Assembly: GCA_009928645.1 (NCBI GenBank)
Contig: SACH01000003.1
Span: forward strand, 1 to 64,000
Length of the DNA: 64,000 nt
Reading direction: 5' to 3'
Origin: Gammaproteobacteria bacterium
Lineage (GTDB): Bacteria > Pseudomonadota > Gammaproteobacteria > Chromatiales > Chromatiaceae
A model generated the notes under the pieces. It saw only the letters and a program-made list of their open reading frames with translations, did not search any database and was not told the DNA's origin. Positions within the stretch are counted from its first letter, which is position 1. The number at the start of each line of letters is the position of its first letter. Below are positions 32,788-43,176 of this stretch, in pieces. The translations under genes and the position numbers were made by a program.

Positions 32788-33726
32788 ATGCCCTGGTTGC
32801 AACTGACCCTCATCACCGACCGGGAGCGGGCACCGCTCCTCGAGGCGGCCCTGGAGAATGCCGGCGCCCTGGCCGTCACCCTCGGCGATGCCGGGGATGA
32901 GCCCCAACTCGAGCCCCCCCTGGGGACCACGCCCTTATGGGGGCAGACCCTGGTCACCGCCCTCTTCGCGGCCGACCCGGCCAGCCGTCAGACCGCCGAG
33001 ACCCTGGCCACCACCCTGACGGATCTGCAAACCGGACCGCCCCGGTGGGAAGCGATCGCCGACCAGGCCTGGGAGCACACCTGGCGGGACGACTTCGCCC
33101 CCACGCGCTTTGGCGAGCGCCTCTGGGTCTGTCCCCGTGGTCAGCGTCCCCCGAGCGAACAACCCGACGCCGTCCTGATCGAACTGGACCCGGGCCTGGC
33201 CTTCGGTACCGGCCACCACCCGACCACGGCCCTCTGCCTGCGCTGGCTGGATGGCACCCCCCTGGTCGGTGCCCGGCTGATCGACTACGGCTGCGGCTCG
33301 GGCATCCTCGCCATCGCCGCCCTCAAGCTGGGGGCTGCTGAGGCCCTGGCGGTGGACCACGACCCCCAGGCCCTGGAGGCGACCCACGCCAATGCCGCCG
33401 AGAATGGCGTCACTGGGCGTCTGCGGATGCTGGCGCCCCAGGAACTGCCTGTCGAGCAGGTCGACTGCCTGGTGGCGAACATCCTCGCCGGCCCCCTGAT
33501 CGAACTGGCGCCCCGCCTCGCGGCGATGGTCCGCCCCGGGGGCCGGTTGGCCCTCTCGGGCCTGCTGGCGGACCAGACCCCGACCGTTGCCGCCGCCTAC
33601 GCCCCCTGGTTTGAACTGGAGCCCCCGGTCAGCGAGGAGGAGTGGACCCTGCTCAGCGGACGACGTCGTTCGATCCCGATCGCTGCCGAAGCCGGCCCTC
33701 CTCCCGCGGCCGGAAACGACAAATGA
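32788..33726 (+). CDS. prmA: Ribosomal protein L11 methyltransferase
   Basis: MPWLQLTLITDRERAPLLEAALENAGALAVTL...LDPGLAFGTGHHPTT...DYGCGSGILAIAA. Confidence 0.97.
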   Translation: MPWLQLTLITDRERAPLLEAALENAGALAVTLGDAGDEPQLEPPLGTTPLWGQTLVTALFAADPASRQTAETLATTLTDLQTGPPRWEAIADQAWEHTWRDDFAPTRFGERLWVCPRGQRPPSEQPDAVLIELDPGLAFGTGHHPTTALCLRWLDGTPLVGARLIDYGCGSGILAIAALKLGAAEALAVDHDPQALEATHANAAENGVTGRLRMLAPQELPVEQVDCLVANILAGPLIELAPRLAAMVRPGGRLALSGLLADQTPTVAAAYAPWFELEPPVSEEEWTLLSGRRRSIPIAAEAGPPPAAGNDK

Positions 33727-34934
33727 CGACCGCGCTGCAAGGACTGCAAGGTCTCCCGGCGGAGATGCTCCCGGCGGGCGGGGCGACGACGACCGGCCCC
33801 GGTTCCCAGCCCCCCGCCGCGCCGCGCCGCGCCACCCCCGCTCCTGGCCCCACCCCGAGCGGCACTGGGTTGGCGGCATGGGCGCCGGGACCCGCACCGC
33901 CGTCCTTTCCGGGACGGGCTCATCCCCCCACGCCCCTGCGGATCGGTCCTCACACCCTCGCCAACAACCTGATCCTGGCGCCCATGGCCGGGGTCACGGA
34001 TCGGCCCTTCCGCGAGCTGTGCCGCCGCTTGGGGGCGGGGCTGGCCGTGTCCGAGATGGTCGCCGCGGACCCCCGACTCTGGGAGCGCCGCAAGAGTCGA
34101 CGCCGCCTTGACCACCAGGGTGAAACGGGCCCGATCGTCGCCCAGATCGTGGGTAGCGACCCCGGGGCCCTGGCGGAGGCGGCACGGCGCAACCAGGACC
34201 TGGGCGCGGACATCATCGACATCAACATGGGCTGCCCGGCGAAAAAGGTCTGTCGCAGAGCCGCTGGCTCCGCCCTCCTGCGGGACGAGCGCCTGGTGGC
34301 CGCTATCCTGACCGCGGTGGTGGCCGCCGTCCCCCTGCCCGTCACCCTCAAGATTCGCACTGGCTGGTCGCCGGAGGAACGCAACGCCCCGCGCATCGCC
34401 CGTATCGCCGGGGAGAGCGGTATCGCCGCCCTGACCGTCCATGGTCGCACCCGCGCCTGCGGCTTTTCCGGCACCGCGGAGTACGACACCCTCCGCGCCC
34501 TGCGCCAGATGACCCCCCTGCCGCTCATCGCCAATGGCGACATCGACTCTCCCGAGCGCGCTGGCTTCGTGCTGAACTATACGGGGGCGGATGCTATCAT
34601 GATCGGACGGGCCGCCCTGGGGCGCCCCTGGATCTTTCGGGAAATCGCCCACTATCTGACCACAGGTGCCCATCTTCCCCTACCCGATCCGGACTGGGTG
34701 AAAACCACCCTGCTCCACCATTTGCACGCCCTGTACGAATTTTATGGTGACCATACCGGTGTGGGCATAGCCCGCAAGCATCTTGGCTGGTACCTGCGCG
34801 GCCAGCGGGACGCGGCGGCCTTCCGGGAGGTCTTCAATCATGCCGGGACCCGGCAAGAACAAATGAACCTCATCGAGGCCTCCCCCGCGAGCGCCTTGGG
34901 GAGGTGGCAAACGGAGAACCAGCAGGCGGCATGA
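33723..34934 (+). CDS. dusB: tRNA-dihydrouridine synthase B with Pro/Ala-rich N-terminal extension
   Basis: LRIGPHTLANNLILAPMAGVTDRPFRELC...DINMGCPAKKVC; followed by fis. Confidence 0.94.
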   Translation: MTTALQGLQGLPAEMLPAGGATTTGPGSQPPAAPRRATPAPGPTPSGTGLAAWAPGPAPPSFPGRAHPPTPLRIGPHTLANNLILAPMAGVTDRPFRELCRRLGAGLAVSEMVAADPRLWERRKSRRRLDHQGETGPIVAQIVGSDPGALAEAARRNQDLGADIIDINMGCPAKKVCRRAAGSALLRDERLVAAILTAVVAAVPLPVTLKIRTGWSPEERNAPRIARIAGESGIAALTVHGRTRACGFSGTAEYDTLRALRQMTPLPLIANGDIDSPERAGFVLNYTGADAIMIGRAALGRPWIFREIAHYLTTGAHLPLPDPDWVKTTLLHHLHALYEFYGDHTGVGIARKHLGWYLRGQRDAAAFREVFNHAGTRQEQMNLIEASPASALGRWQTENQQAA

Positions 34935-35278
34935 ACCACCTGACGGCACAGCAACCCAGCCTGACGTCCACCCTGAGCCTGGACGGTCTCTACGTGCAGC
35001 GCCTGGACCGTTCCGAGCCCCTGTGCGAATGCGTACGCATCGCCGTGCGCTTCTATCTCAACCGTTTGGGCGATCACCCGGGGGGTGACCTCCACGGCCT
35101 GGTCATGCGTGAAATCGAACGGCCCCTGATCGAGGAAGTGCTGGATTTCACCCAGGGCAACCAGAGCCGTGCATCCGCCATGCTTGGCCTTAGCCGCACC
35201 ACCTTGCGCAAGAAGCTGGCCCTCTACCAGACCCTGGGGGGCGATGCCGACCTGAGCCACCACCAAACCCAGGACTGA
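34931..35278 (+). CDS. fis: Fis family nucleoid/transcription factor
   Basis: C-terminal HTH QGNQSRASAMLGLSRTTLRKKLALY; dusB-fis operon. Confidence 0.95.
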   Translation: MNHLTAQQPSLTSTLSLDGLYVQRLDRSEPLCECVRIAVRFYLNRLGDHPGGDLHGLVMREIERPLIEEVLDFTQGNQSRASAMLGLSRTTLRKKLALYQTLGGDADLSHHQTQD

Positions 35279-35561
35279 CTTCAGGCCCCATGCCGCCCGG
35301 CGATGAATCCGCCCCCCCCCGATAGACGTTATCGCCAACGCCGGGCGATTTCCGGTCAGGTCAGGGAAGACCAGGTGGCGTCCGGCGGGTATCGACTGTG
35401 GGGAAGCGGTCGTCAAGCCGATTGGGAAGTATTCCCGGCGTCCCCCGCCAGACGCTACCCGATCGCCACCTGATCCGGGAACGCCATAAATGGATTGGCG
35501 ATGCCATTAGCCGGGGCGCATCCCGACTTACTCACTCTGATTTTTCCGAGGCCCAAGACCC

Positions 35562-37142
35562 ATGCAGCCCATCCGCCGCGCCCTCATCAGCGTCTCCGAC
35601 AAGACCGGCCTGGTCGACTTCGCCCGCGCCCTGGCGGCGCGGGGGATCGAGATCCTCACCACCGGCGGCACCGCCAGCCTGTTGACGGAGAAGGACATCC
35701 CGGTCACCGAGGTCGCCGACTACACGGGTTTCCCGGAGATGATGGGCGGCCGGGTCAAGACCCTGCACCCTCTGGTCCATGGCGGCATCCTCGGCCGGCG
35801 GGGTATCGACGACGGGGTCATGCGGGAGAACGGCATTCACCCCATCGACCTGGTGGTGGTCAACCTCTACCCCTTCGAGGCGACGGTGGCCAAGCCCGGC
35901 TGCGACCTGGCCACCGCCATCGAGAATATCGACATCGGGGGCCCGACCCTGCTGCGGGCCGCCGCCAAGAATCATGCCGCCGTCTCCGTGGTGGTGGATG
36001 CCGCGGACTATGAGAGGGTCCTGACGGAGATGGCGGCCCAGGGCGGGGCCGTTGGGGACGCCCTGCGCTTCGATCTGGCGGTCAAGGCCTTCGAGCACAC
36101 CGCCCGTTACGATGGTGCCATCGCCAATTACCTGGGGCGTCGGGTCACCGGAACCGCCGCGGCCCCAGACGGGGAACCAGCGCCCTTCCCGCGGACCCTG
36201 AATCTCCAGGTGCGACTGCGCCAGGCTATGCGTTACGGCGAGAATCCTCATCAGGGGGCCGCCTTCTTCACCGAAGCCGACCTGACCGGGGCGAGCGTCG
36301 CCACCGCGACCCAGCTTCAGGGCAAGGAATTGTCCTACAACAATATTGCCGACACCGACGCGGCCCTGGAGTGCATCAAGCAGTTCGCCGAGGCCCCGGC
36401 CTGCGTGATCGTCAAGCACGCCAACCCCTGTGGCGTCGCCCTGGGCGGCAGCCTGCTGGAGGCCTACGAGCGGGCCTTCAGCACCGATCCGGAATCCGCC
36501 TTCGGCGGCATCATCGCCTTTAACGGCGAACTGGACGCGGCCACCGCCAACGCCATCGCCGAGCGCCAGTTCGTCGAGGTGATCATCGCCCCGCGGGTTT
36601 CTGCCGCGGCCCGGGACGCCCTGGCGACCAAGAAGAATGTCCGGGTGCTGGAATGTGGCCCCTGGGACGGTGAGTCGGGCCCGCGCCTGGATTTCAAGCG
36701 CATCAACGGCGGCCTGCTGGTCCAGGATGCCGATCTGGCGCTCTATGACGGCCTGCGCACCGTCACCCGGCGCGCCCCCAGTGAGACGGAACTGACCGAC
36801 CTGCTCTTTACCTGGCGGGTGGCCAAGTTCGTCAAGTCCAACGCCATCGTCTACGGGCGCGATGGCATGACCATCGGCGTCGGCGCCGGGCAGATGAGCC
36901 GCGTCAACTCGGCGCGCATCGCCGTCATCAAGGCCGAGCAGGCCGGGCTGGCGGTGCGCGGGGCGGTGATGGCGTCGGACGCCTTCTTCCCCTTCCGCGA
37001 TGGCATCGACCAGGCGGCGGCGGCGGGCATCACCGCCGTCATCCAGCCCGGCGGCTCCCTGCGCGACGAGGAGACTATCGCCGCCGCCGACGAGCATGGC
37101 ATGGCCATGATCTTCACCGGCATGCGCCACTTCCGGCATTGA
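35562..37142 (+). CDS. purH: Bifunctional AICAR transformylase/IMP cyclohydrolase
   Basis: [38 protein letters not shown]...[12 protein letters not shown]. Confidence 0.99.
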   Translation: MQPIRRALISVSDKTGLVDFARALAARGIEILTTGGTASLLTEKDIPVTEVADYTGFPEMMGGRVKTLHPLVHGGILGRRGIDDGVMRENGIHPIDLVVVNLYPFEATVAKPGCDLATAIENIDIGGPTLLRAAAKNHAAVSVVVDAADYERVLTEMAAQGGAVGDALRFDLAVKAFEHTARYDGAIANYLGRRVTGTAAAPDGEPAPFPRTLNLQVRLRQAMRYGENPHQGAAFFTEADLTGASVATATQLQGKELSYNNIADTDAALECIKQFAEAPACVIVKHANPCGVALGGSLLEAYERAFSTDPESAFGGIIAFNGELDAATANAIAERQFVEVIIAPRVSAAARDALATKKNVRVLECGPWDGESGPRLDFKRINGGLLVQDADLALYDGLRTVTRRAPSETELTDLLFTWRVAKFVKSNAIVYGRDGMTIGVGAGQMSRVNSARIAVIKAEQAGLAVRGAVMASDAFFPFRDGIDQAAAAGITAVIQPGGSLRDEETIAAADEHGMAMIFTGMRHFRH

Positions 37143-37933
37143 TGATCCATCCCACGGCCATCGTCGAGACCGGCGCGGTCGTCCACGGCTCCAGCCGCAT
37201 CGGCCCCTACGCCCTCATCGAGGCCGGGGCCGTCATCGGTCCGGACTGCCTGATCGAGGGCCATAGCCGCATCTACGGCCTCACCCACCTGGGCCAGGGC
37301 AACATCGTCCGCCACGGCGCCACCCTGGGCTCCACCCCCCAGGACCTGAGCTACGCCCCGGACAAGGCCAAGCCGCTGATCATTGGCGATTACAACCAGT
37401 TTCGGGAAAACGTCAATGTCAGCCATGGTCTCAAGACGGACCAGGGGACGCGGATCGGCAGCCACAATTATCTAATGGCCTTTAGCCATGTGGGTCACGA
37501 CTGCCAGCTCGGCGACCACAACCTCCTCGCCAATGGCGCCACCCTGGCCGGGCACGTGGAACTGGACCATCACGTCTTCCTCTCCGGCCAGGTGGCGGTG
37601 CACCAGTTCTGCCGCGTGGGCGCCTACGCCATGGTCGCCGGGGTCAGTGGCGTACCCCAGGACGTGCCCCCCTATGTCACCGCCGATGGCCACCGTGCCC
37701 GTATCGTCGGCCTGAACACGGTGGGGCTGCGACGCAACGGCTTCAGCCAGGCCCAGCGCCGCCTGATCAAGGCGGTCTATCGCCTGCTCTTTCGCTCGGG
37801 GCTGCCCCTCCAGGTGGCCCTGGACCGGGCGGGGGCTGAATTTCCCGCCCCCGAGACCGAAGAAATCCTGGCCTTCATCCGCGCCAGTCAGCGCGGGGTC
37901 ATCCGCTTCGCCCGGGAGGCGGGCCAGGATTGA
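37142..37933 (+). CDS. lpxA: Acyl-ACP--UDP-N-acetylglucosamine O-acyltransferase (LpxA family)
   Basis: [14 protein letters not shown] hexapeptide repeats; ILANxATLAGHV and [28 protein letters not shown] motifs. Confidence 0.88.
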   Translation: MIHPTAIVETGAVVHGSSRIGPYALIEAGAVIGPDCLIEGHSRIYGLTHLGQGNIVRHGATLGSTPQDLSYAPDKAKPLIIGDYNQFRENVNVSHGLKTDQGTRIGSHNYLMAFSHVGHDCQLGDHNLLANGATLAGHVELDHHVFLSGQVAVHQFCRVGAYAMVAGVSGVPQDVPPYVTADGHRARIVGLNTVGLRRNGFSQAQRRLIKAVYRLLFRSGLPLQVALDRAGAEFPAPETEEILAFIRASQRGVIRFAREAGQD

Positions 37934-37997
37934 CCAAGACGCCTGGTGCCCCCCCTCTTACCCCCGGAATAGCTGCCGACCACCGGAGCGCTCTGAC

Positions 37998-39287
37998 ATG
38001 AACATCCTCATCATCGGCGGCGGTGGCCGCGAGCATGCCCTGGCCTGGAAGGCCGCCCAGTCACCCCTGGCGGACACCGTCTTCGTCGCCCCCGGCAACG
38101 GGGGCACGGCCCAGGAGCCCGGGGTGCGGAATGTGGCCATCGCCGCCGAGGATCTGAATGGCCTCCTGGCCTTCGCCCGGGACAACCAGGTCGGGCTGAC
38201 CATTGTCGGGCCCGAGGCGCCCCTGGTGGCAGGGCTGGTGGACCGTTTCCAGGCTGCGGGGCTGCCCTGCTTCGGGCCCAGCCAGGGCGCCGCCCAACTG
38301 GAGGGTTCCAAGTCCTTCACCAAGGATTTTCTGCACCGCCATGGCATCTCCACCGCCGCCTATGGCAGCTTCACCGAGCTGGAGCCGGCCCTGGCCTATC
38401 TGCGCCAAGTCGGGGCCCCCATCGTCGTCAAGGCCGATGGCCTGGCCGCCGGCAAGGGCGTTATCCTCGCCCTGGACCTGGACACGGCAGAGGCGGCGGT
38501 GCGTGACATGCTCGGGGGTAACCGCTTCGGCACCGCGGGCCACCGGGTGGTGATCGAGGAATTTCTGACTGGCGAGGAGGCCAGCTTCATCGCCCTGGTC
38601 GGTCAGGGCCAGATCCTGCCCATGGCCAGCTCTCAGGACCACAAGGCCCGGGACGACGGCGACCAAGGCCCCAATACCGGCGGCATGGGGGCCTATTCCC
38701 CGGCGCCGGTGGTCACTCCGGAGCTGCATGAGCGCATCATGGCCGAGGTGATGGCGCCGACGGTGGCCGGGATGGCGGCGGAGGGTCTGCCCTACACCGG
38801 CTTTCTCTACGCCGGCCTCATGATTGGCGCCGACGGCACCCCGCGGGTGCTGGAGTACAACTGCCGCTTCGGCGATCCGGAGACCCAGCCCATCCTGATG
38901 CGGCTCAAGTCCGACCTGGTGGCGCTCTGTCTCGCCGCCCTGGACGGCCGTCTGGGGGAAATGGCCGTTGACTGGGACCCCCGCCCCGCACTGGGGGTGG
39001 TGATGGCCGCCGGGGGCTATCCCGACGCCTATGAGAAAGGCCGGGTCATCAGCGGCCTGACGGCGGCGGCCCAAGTCCCCGATACCAAGGTCTTTCATGC
39101 CGGCACCACCCGGGTAGACGGCCAGACCCTTACCAGCGGCGGCCGGGTCCTGTGCGTCACCGCTCTGGGCGAGACGGTCAGTCAGGCGCAGGCCCGGGCC
39201 TACCAGGCCGTGGACCTGATCCAGTGGGCGGACGGCTTCTGTCGGCGCGACATCGGCCACCGCGCCATCGCCCGGGAGCGGGGTTGA
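37998..39287 (+). CDS. purD: Phosphoribosylamine--glycine ligase
   Basis: MNILIIGGGGREHALAWKAAQSP; ATP-grasp motifs. Confidence 0.98.
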   Translation: MNILIIGGGGREHALAWKAAQSPLADTVFVAPGNGGTAQEPGVRNVAIAAEDLNGLLAFARDNQVGLTIVGPEAPLVAGLVDRFQAAGLPCFGPSQGAAQLEGSKSFTKDFLHRHGISTAAYGSFTELEPALAYLRQVGAPIVVKADGLAAGKGVILALDLDTAEAAVRDMLGGNRFGTAGHRVVIEEFLTGEEASFIALVGQGQILPMASSQDHKARDDGDQGPNTGGMGAYSPAPVVTPELHERIMAEVMAPTVAGMAAEGLPYTGFLYAGLMIGADGTPRVLEYNCRFGDPETQPILMRLKSDLVALCLAALDGRLGEMAVDWDPRPALGVVMAAGGYPDAYEKGRVISGLTAAAQVPDTKVFHAGTTRVDGQTLTSGGRVLCVTALGETVSQAQARAYQAVDLIQWADGFCRRDIGHRAIARERG

Positions 39288-39679
39288 CCCGGCAGTCGCT
39301 CACGCGCCTGGCCCTGGTCGGCTGCCTGGTGGGCATCGCCGTGCTAGCTTTCGCCCCCCTCGCCAGCGACCCGGGCACGGGCAACGACAAGCTCAATCAT
39401 CTCCTCGCCTTTGGGGTTCTCGCCGCCCTGGCCGATGGGTCTTTTCCCGGCCCGGGTCCCGGTCAGGGCTGGGGTAAGTGGGCCAGCCTGGTGGCCTATG
39501 GCCTGCTGATCGAGGGCGTCCAGTTCTTTCTGCCCTTTCGGGAAGCCTCGGGCTGGGACCTGCTGGCGGATGGGGCCGGGATTGGACTCTATGTCGTCGC
39601 GGCGCGACTGGTCGCCTGGCTGAGGGCCGGCAAGACCCGTCCGGCGATGAGTTCCGCCAACCCGCGCAGGGGGGCATAG
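39284..39679 (+). CDS. VanZ-like family membrane protein
   Basis: NDKLNHLLAFGVLAAL...EGVQFFLPFREASGWDLLADGAGIGLY; TTG start overlapping the purD stop. Confidence 0.85.
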   Translation: MTRQSLTRLALVGCLVGIAVLAFAPLASDPGTGNDKLNHLLAFGVLAALADGSFPGPGPGQGWGKWASLVAYGLLIEGVQFFLPFREASGWDLLADGAGIGLYVVAARLVAWLRAGKTRPAMSSANPRRGA

Positions 39680-40599
39680 GCCGGGGCCACCTCCAACACG
39701 TAACCCAGGGTGCGGGGGATGTTCCCCAGGTAGCCAGGCTTGCCATCCCGGATCAGGAGCCGGGCGAAGATGCCGCTGGCCTTGAGGTGCCGCTGCACCC
39801 CCATGAGGTCGAACCAGCGCAGGAAGTCGGCCTCCTGTTCCGGCCGCAGGATCCCGGACTGGACCGCCAGGCCGAAATAACCCCAGGCCCATTCCTCCAC
39901 CCGGTCCCGGGGCCAGGCGATATAGCAGTCCCGCAGCAGGGAGACCAGGTCATAGGTCACCGGCCCCGCCACCGCATCCTGGAAATCGAGGATGCCCGGC
40001 GAAGGCGAGGCGGTGATCATGAGGTTGCGGGAGTGAAAATCGCGATGGACGCAGACCCGCGGCTGTTCCAGGGCGCTGGCGGTCAACAGCCCCAGGCCCT
40101 CTTCCAGGTCCGCCTCCTCGCCGGATGACAGGGTGAGCCCCAGGTATTGCTCCACCAGCCAGTGGCGGAAGAGGTCCAGCTCCCGGCGCAGGAAGGGAGC
40201 GTCGTAGGCGGGCAATTCCGTCGTGGGGGCGCAGGCCTGGATGATGGCCAGGGCCCCCAGGGCGTCACCATAGAGCCGATCGGCAGTGGCGTCATCCAGG
40301 GCATCCAGGTAATGCCGCTGGCCAAAATCCTCCAGCAGGACAAAGCCACTGCCGGCATCCCGAGCATGGATGGCCGGGGTGCGCAGCCCCAGGGCGCGCC
40401 AGGTCTGGGCGATGCGCACGAAGCGTTCGGTGTCCTCCACCTCGGGTGGGGCATCCATGGCGATCAAGGTCTGCCCGTCCAGGGCCAGCCGCCAGTAGTG
40501 GCGGAAACTGGCATCGCCGGAGGCCAGCACCAGGCTGATCTCGCTGCGGTCGAGGACGGCCCTGAGCCAGTCCTCCAATAAGGCACGCCTCTCGGACAT
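39589..40599 (-). CDS. Aminoglycoside phosphotransferase-fold kinase, AmgK-like
   Basis: LASGDASFRHYWRL...VHRDFHSRNLM...ILDFQDAVAGPVTYDLVSLLRDCYI; divergent from lptD as amgK is in pseudomonads. Confidence 0.87.
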   Translation of the reverse strand: MSERRALLEDWLRAVLDRSEISLVLASGDASFRHYWRLALDGQTLIAMDAPPEVEDTERFVRIAQTWRALGLRTPAIHARDAGSGFVLLEDFGQRHYLDALDDATADRLYGDALGALAIIQACAPTTELPAYDAPFLRRELDLFRHWLVEQYLGLTLSSGEEADLEEGLGLLTASALEQPRVCVHRDFHSRNLMITASPSPGILDFQDAVAGPVTYDLVSLLRDCYIAWPRDRVEEWAWGYFGLAVQSGILRPEQEADFLRWFDLMGVQRHLKASGIFARLLIRDGKPGYLGNIPRTLGYVLEVAPAYAPLRGLAELIAGRVLPALSQATSRAATT

Positions 40600-40821
40600 G
40601 ACGCTCTCCTGAAGGGGTGAAAACGCCCACCGCGGGTCGTGACCGGACCTCCCGCACCGCCTTGTCCACCGCGACTTGGGATCATCCGCACTCACGGATC
40701 TCGGGTGGCAGGAAGACGGGTGAACACCAGCGAGGGCCGCGCGGCTGGGAAAAGCCGCATTGTGGGCCAAGGCGCAAGAGGGGCCAACGGGAATTTCCGA
40801 CCGGGAGACTATGCCGTTAGA

Positions 40822-43176
40822 ATGGCTTATCCCAATCTTCCGCAACCTTCCTGGCATTTCACCCCCGCGACCACCTCCACGCCACGCCCAACGATCAGAC
40901 CTACTCTCAGCATCGGTATCGTGCCCAGCCTTCGCCCCCTTGCCCTCCTCTGCCTCTTGCTGGCGGCCACCGCCGGCCGCGCCGTGGCATCCGACCCGCT
41001 GGAGACAGACCTCAACTGGGACTATTGCGGCCTGCGGCCAGCCCGGCTCGGCCCAGCCCCCCTGCCCCCGCCCCCGGGCAATCAGGAGCCCGTAGCCATC
41101 GAGGCCGACGATCTGGGCTATGACCGCCACACCGAGGTGCTGACCCTGGAGGGGCATATCGATCTGCGCCAGGGGAGTCGCCAGGTGCGAGCAGAGGCCA
41201 TGAGCTATGCCGTCCCCACCGAGGAACTCACGGCGGCCGGGGATCTCTTTCTCTCCCAGCCGGGGGTGCGGGTCCTCGGCACCAGCGGCACCCTCAACCT
41301 CAAGACCAACCAGGGCCAGATCCAGGCCCCCCGTTACCGCTTCGCCGGGCCGCTCAATGCCCGGGGCACCGCGGCCCGGGCGGAACTCCAGACGGAGGGC
41401 AAGACCCACTACGAGGATGTCGTCTTCACCCCCTGCCCCCCGGGACGGCGCGACTGGGAGTTGGCGGCAGCCAAGCTCGACATCGATCAGAGTGAGGGGC
41501 AAGGCGTTGCCCGGGATGCCAAGCTGCGGGTCCTGGGGGTACCCGTGCTCTATACGCCTTACCTCTCCTTTCCCATCGACGACCGGCGCAAGAGCGGCTT
41601 TCTCATGCCGACCATCGGCAGTTCCAACCGCTCCGGTTTCCAGCTCAGCACCCCTTATTACTTCAATATCGCGCCCAACATGGATGCGACCCTGATACCG
41701 ACGGTCATGAGCAAGCGCGGCGTCCTGATCGGCGGCGAGTTCCGCTACCTGGCGCCTGGCCAGTCCCTCAATGTCTTCGCCGAGGGTATCCCCAGCGACC
41801 AGGAATACGATAACGAGGCCCGGGGTGCCCTGCGCCTCCTCCACCGGGGCAACTATGGGGGAGATTGGTCCTCTTTCATCCGCTTCCAGGACGTGTCCGA
41901 CAAGCAATATCTGGAGGACTTCGGCAACAGCCTGGAACTGACGAGCCTGCGCAACATCGAACGCCGCGCCGACCTCAATTATCAGGGTCAGGGCTGGAAC
42001 GCCCGGCTGACGTTACAGCAATTCCGCAACGTCGACGTCAGTATGCCGCCGGAGTCCTATCCCTACGCCCGGCTGCCCCAGCTCGAGGTCAACCTGGACC
42101 CCTGGCGCCACGCCTCGGGGCTGCAGCTCAAGCTACCCAGCCAGTACAACTATTTCGATCACGACGCCAAGGTCCATGGCGGCCGTGCCACCATTCAGCC
42201 CAGCCTCTCCTGGCCTTTGCGACGCACCTATGGTCATCTGACCCCCAGCATCAACCTCTGGGGCGCCGCCTATGGCTTGCAGGACACCGCCCAGGGGCAG
42301 CCCGAGGACCCCAGCTACGTCATTCCCAGTTTCAATCTGGACGGCGAACTGGTCTTCGAGCGCGACACCGCCTGGTTCGGTCAGTCGGCCCTCCACACCC
42401 TGGAGCCGCGGCTTTCCTACCTTTACACCCCCTATCGGGATCAGTCCGACATCCCGGTCTTCGACACCACCGACCTAAGCTTCAGTTACGGCACCCTCTT
42501 CCTTCCCAATCGTTTCGCCGGCTACGACCGGGTGGGTGATGCCAACCTGCTCACCCTCGGTCTCAGCACCCGCCTCCTCCAGGCTAATACCGGCAAGGAG
42601 CTCCTGCGGGCCAGCCTAGGTAAACCGGTCTACTTCGAGACTCCCCGGGTCTGGCTCTCTCCCGATCCCGAGGCCCGCCAACAATCCGAGGCCCTGGTGG
42701 GCGAACTGGCCGCGGCCCTGCTACCGGACCTGACCGGCCGCACCACCCTGCGCTGGGACCCGAATCCGGAGGATGAGCAGGATGCCCTGGAAAAGCTGGT
42801 CGTCGAACTACGCTACCGCTCTCCGCAACGACACCTGCTGAACCTAGCCTATCGCTGGGATGTCGGCGAGACCGAGGCCACCCGTTACCGCGATCTGGAC
42901 CTGGCGGCGAGCTGGCCCATCAATCCAGAGTTGCAGTTGGTCGGTCGCTGGTATTACTCCCTGTACAACGAGAAGGTGAACGAGGCCTTCGCCGGCATCT
43001 CCTACGGCAAATGCTGCTGGAAGCTACATCTGCTAGGCCGCCACATCAACAATCAGCCGGGCAGCGACGGCGAGACCAGCGTCATGGTCCAGCTCGAACT
43101 GGCCGGCCTGGCCAAACTCGGCGACAAGATCGGCGAACATCTGGAGCGTGGAATCTATGGGTACACCGAGGAATAG
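40822..43176 (+). CDS. lptD: LPS assembly outer-membrane protein LptD
   Basis: IEADDLGYDRHTEVLTLEGHIDLRQGSRQVRAE; OstA/LptD barrel; lptD-surA-pdxA order. Start could be GTG at 40921. Confidence 0.95.
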   Translation: MAYPNLPQPSWHFTPATTSTPRPTIRPTLSIGIVPSLRPLALLCLLLAATAGRAVASDPLETDLNWDYCGLRPARLGPAPLPPPPGNQEPVAIEADDLGYDRHTEVLTLEGHIDLRQGSRQVRAEAMSYAVPTEELTAAGDLFLSQPGVRVLGTSGTLNLKTNQGQIQAPRYRFAGPLNARGTAARAELQTEGKTHYEDVVFTPCPPGRRDWELAAAKLDIDQSEGQGVARDAKLRVLGVPVLYTPYLSFPIDDRRKSGFLMPTIGSSNRSGFQLSTPYYFNIAPNMDATLIPTVMSKRGVLIGGEFRYLAPGQSLNVFAEGIPSDQEYDNEARGALRLLHRGNYGGDWSSFIRFQDVSDKQYLEDFGNSLELTSLRNIERRADLNYQGQGWNARLTLQQFRNVDVSMPPESYPYARLPQLEVNLDPWRHASGLQLKLPSQYNYFDHDAKVHGGRATIQPSLSWPLRRTYGHLTPSINLWGAAYGLQDTAQGQPEDPSYVIPSFNLDGELVFERDTAWFGQSALHTLEPRLSYLYTPYRDQSDIPVFDTTDLSFSYGTLFLPNRFAGYDRVGDANLLTLGLSTRLLQANTGKELLRASLGKPVYFETPRVWLSPDPEARQQSEALVGELAAALLPDLTGRTTLRWDPNPEDEQDALEKLVVELRYRSPQRHLLNLAYRWDVGETEATRYRDLDLAASWPINPELQLVGRWYYSLYNEKVNEAFAGISYGKCCWKLHLLGRHINNQPGSDGETSVMVQLELAGLAKLGDKIGEHLERGIYGYTEE

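Noticed and set aside
35532-37139. 535-aa minus ORF opposite purH
   Set aside because: Antisense shadow of purH.
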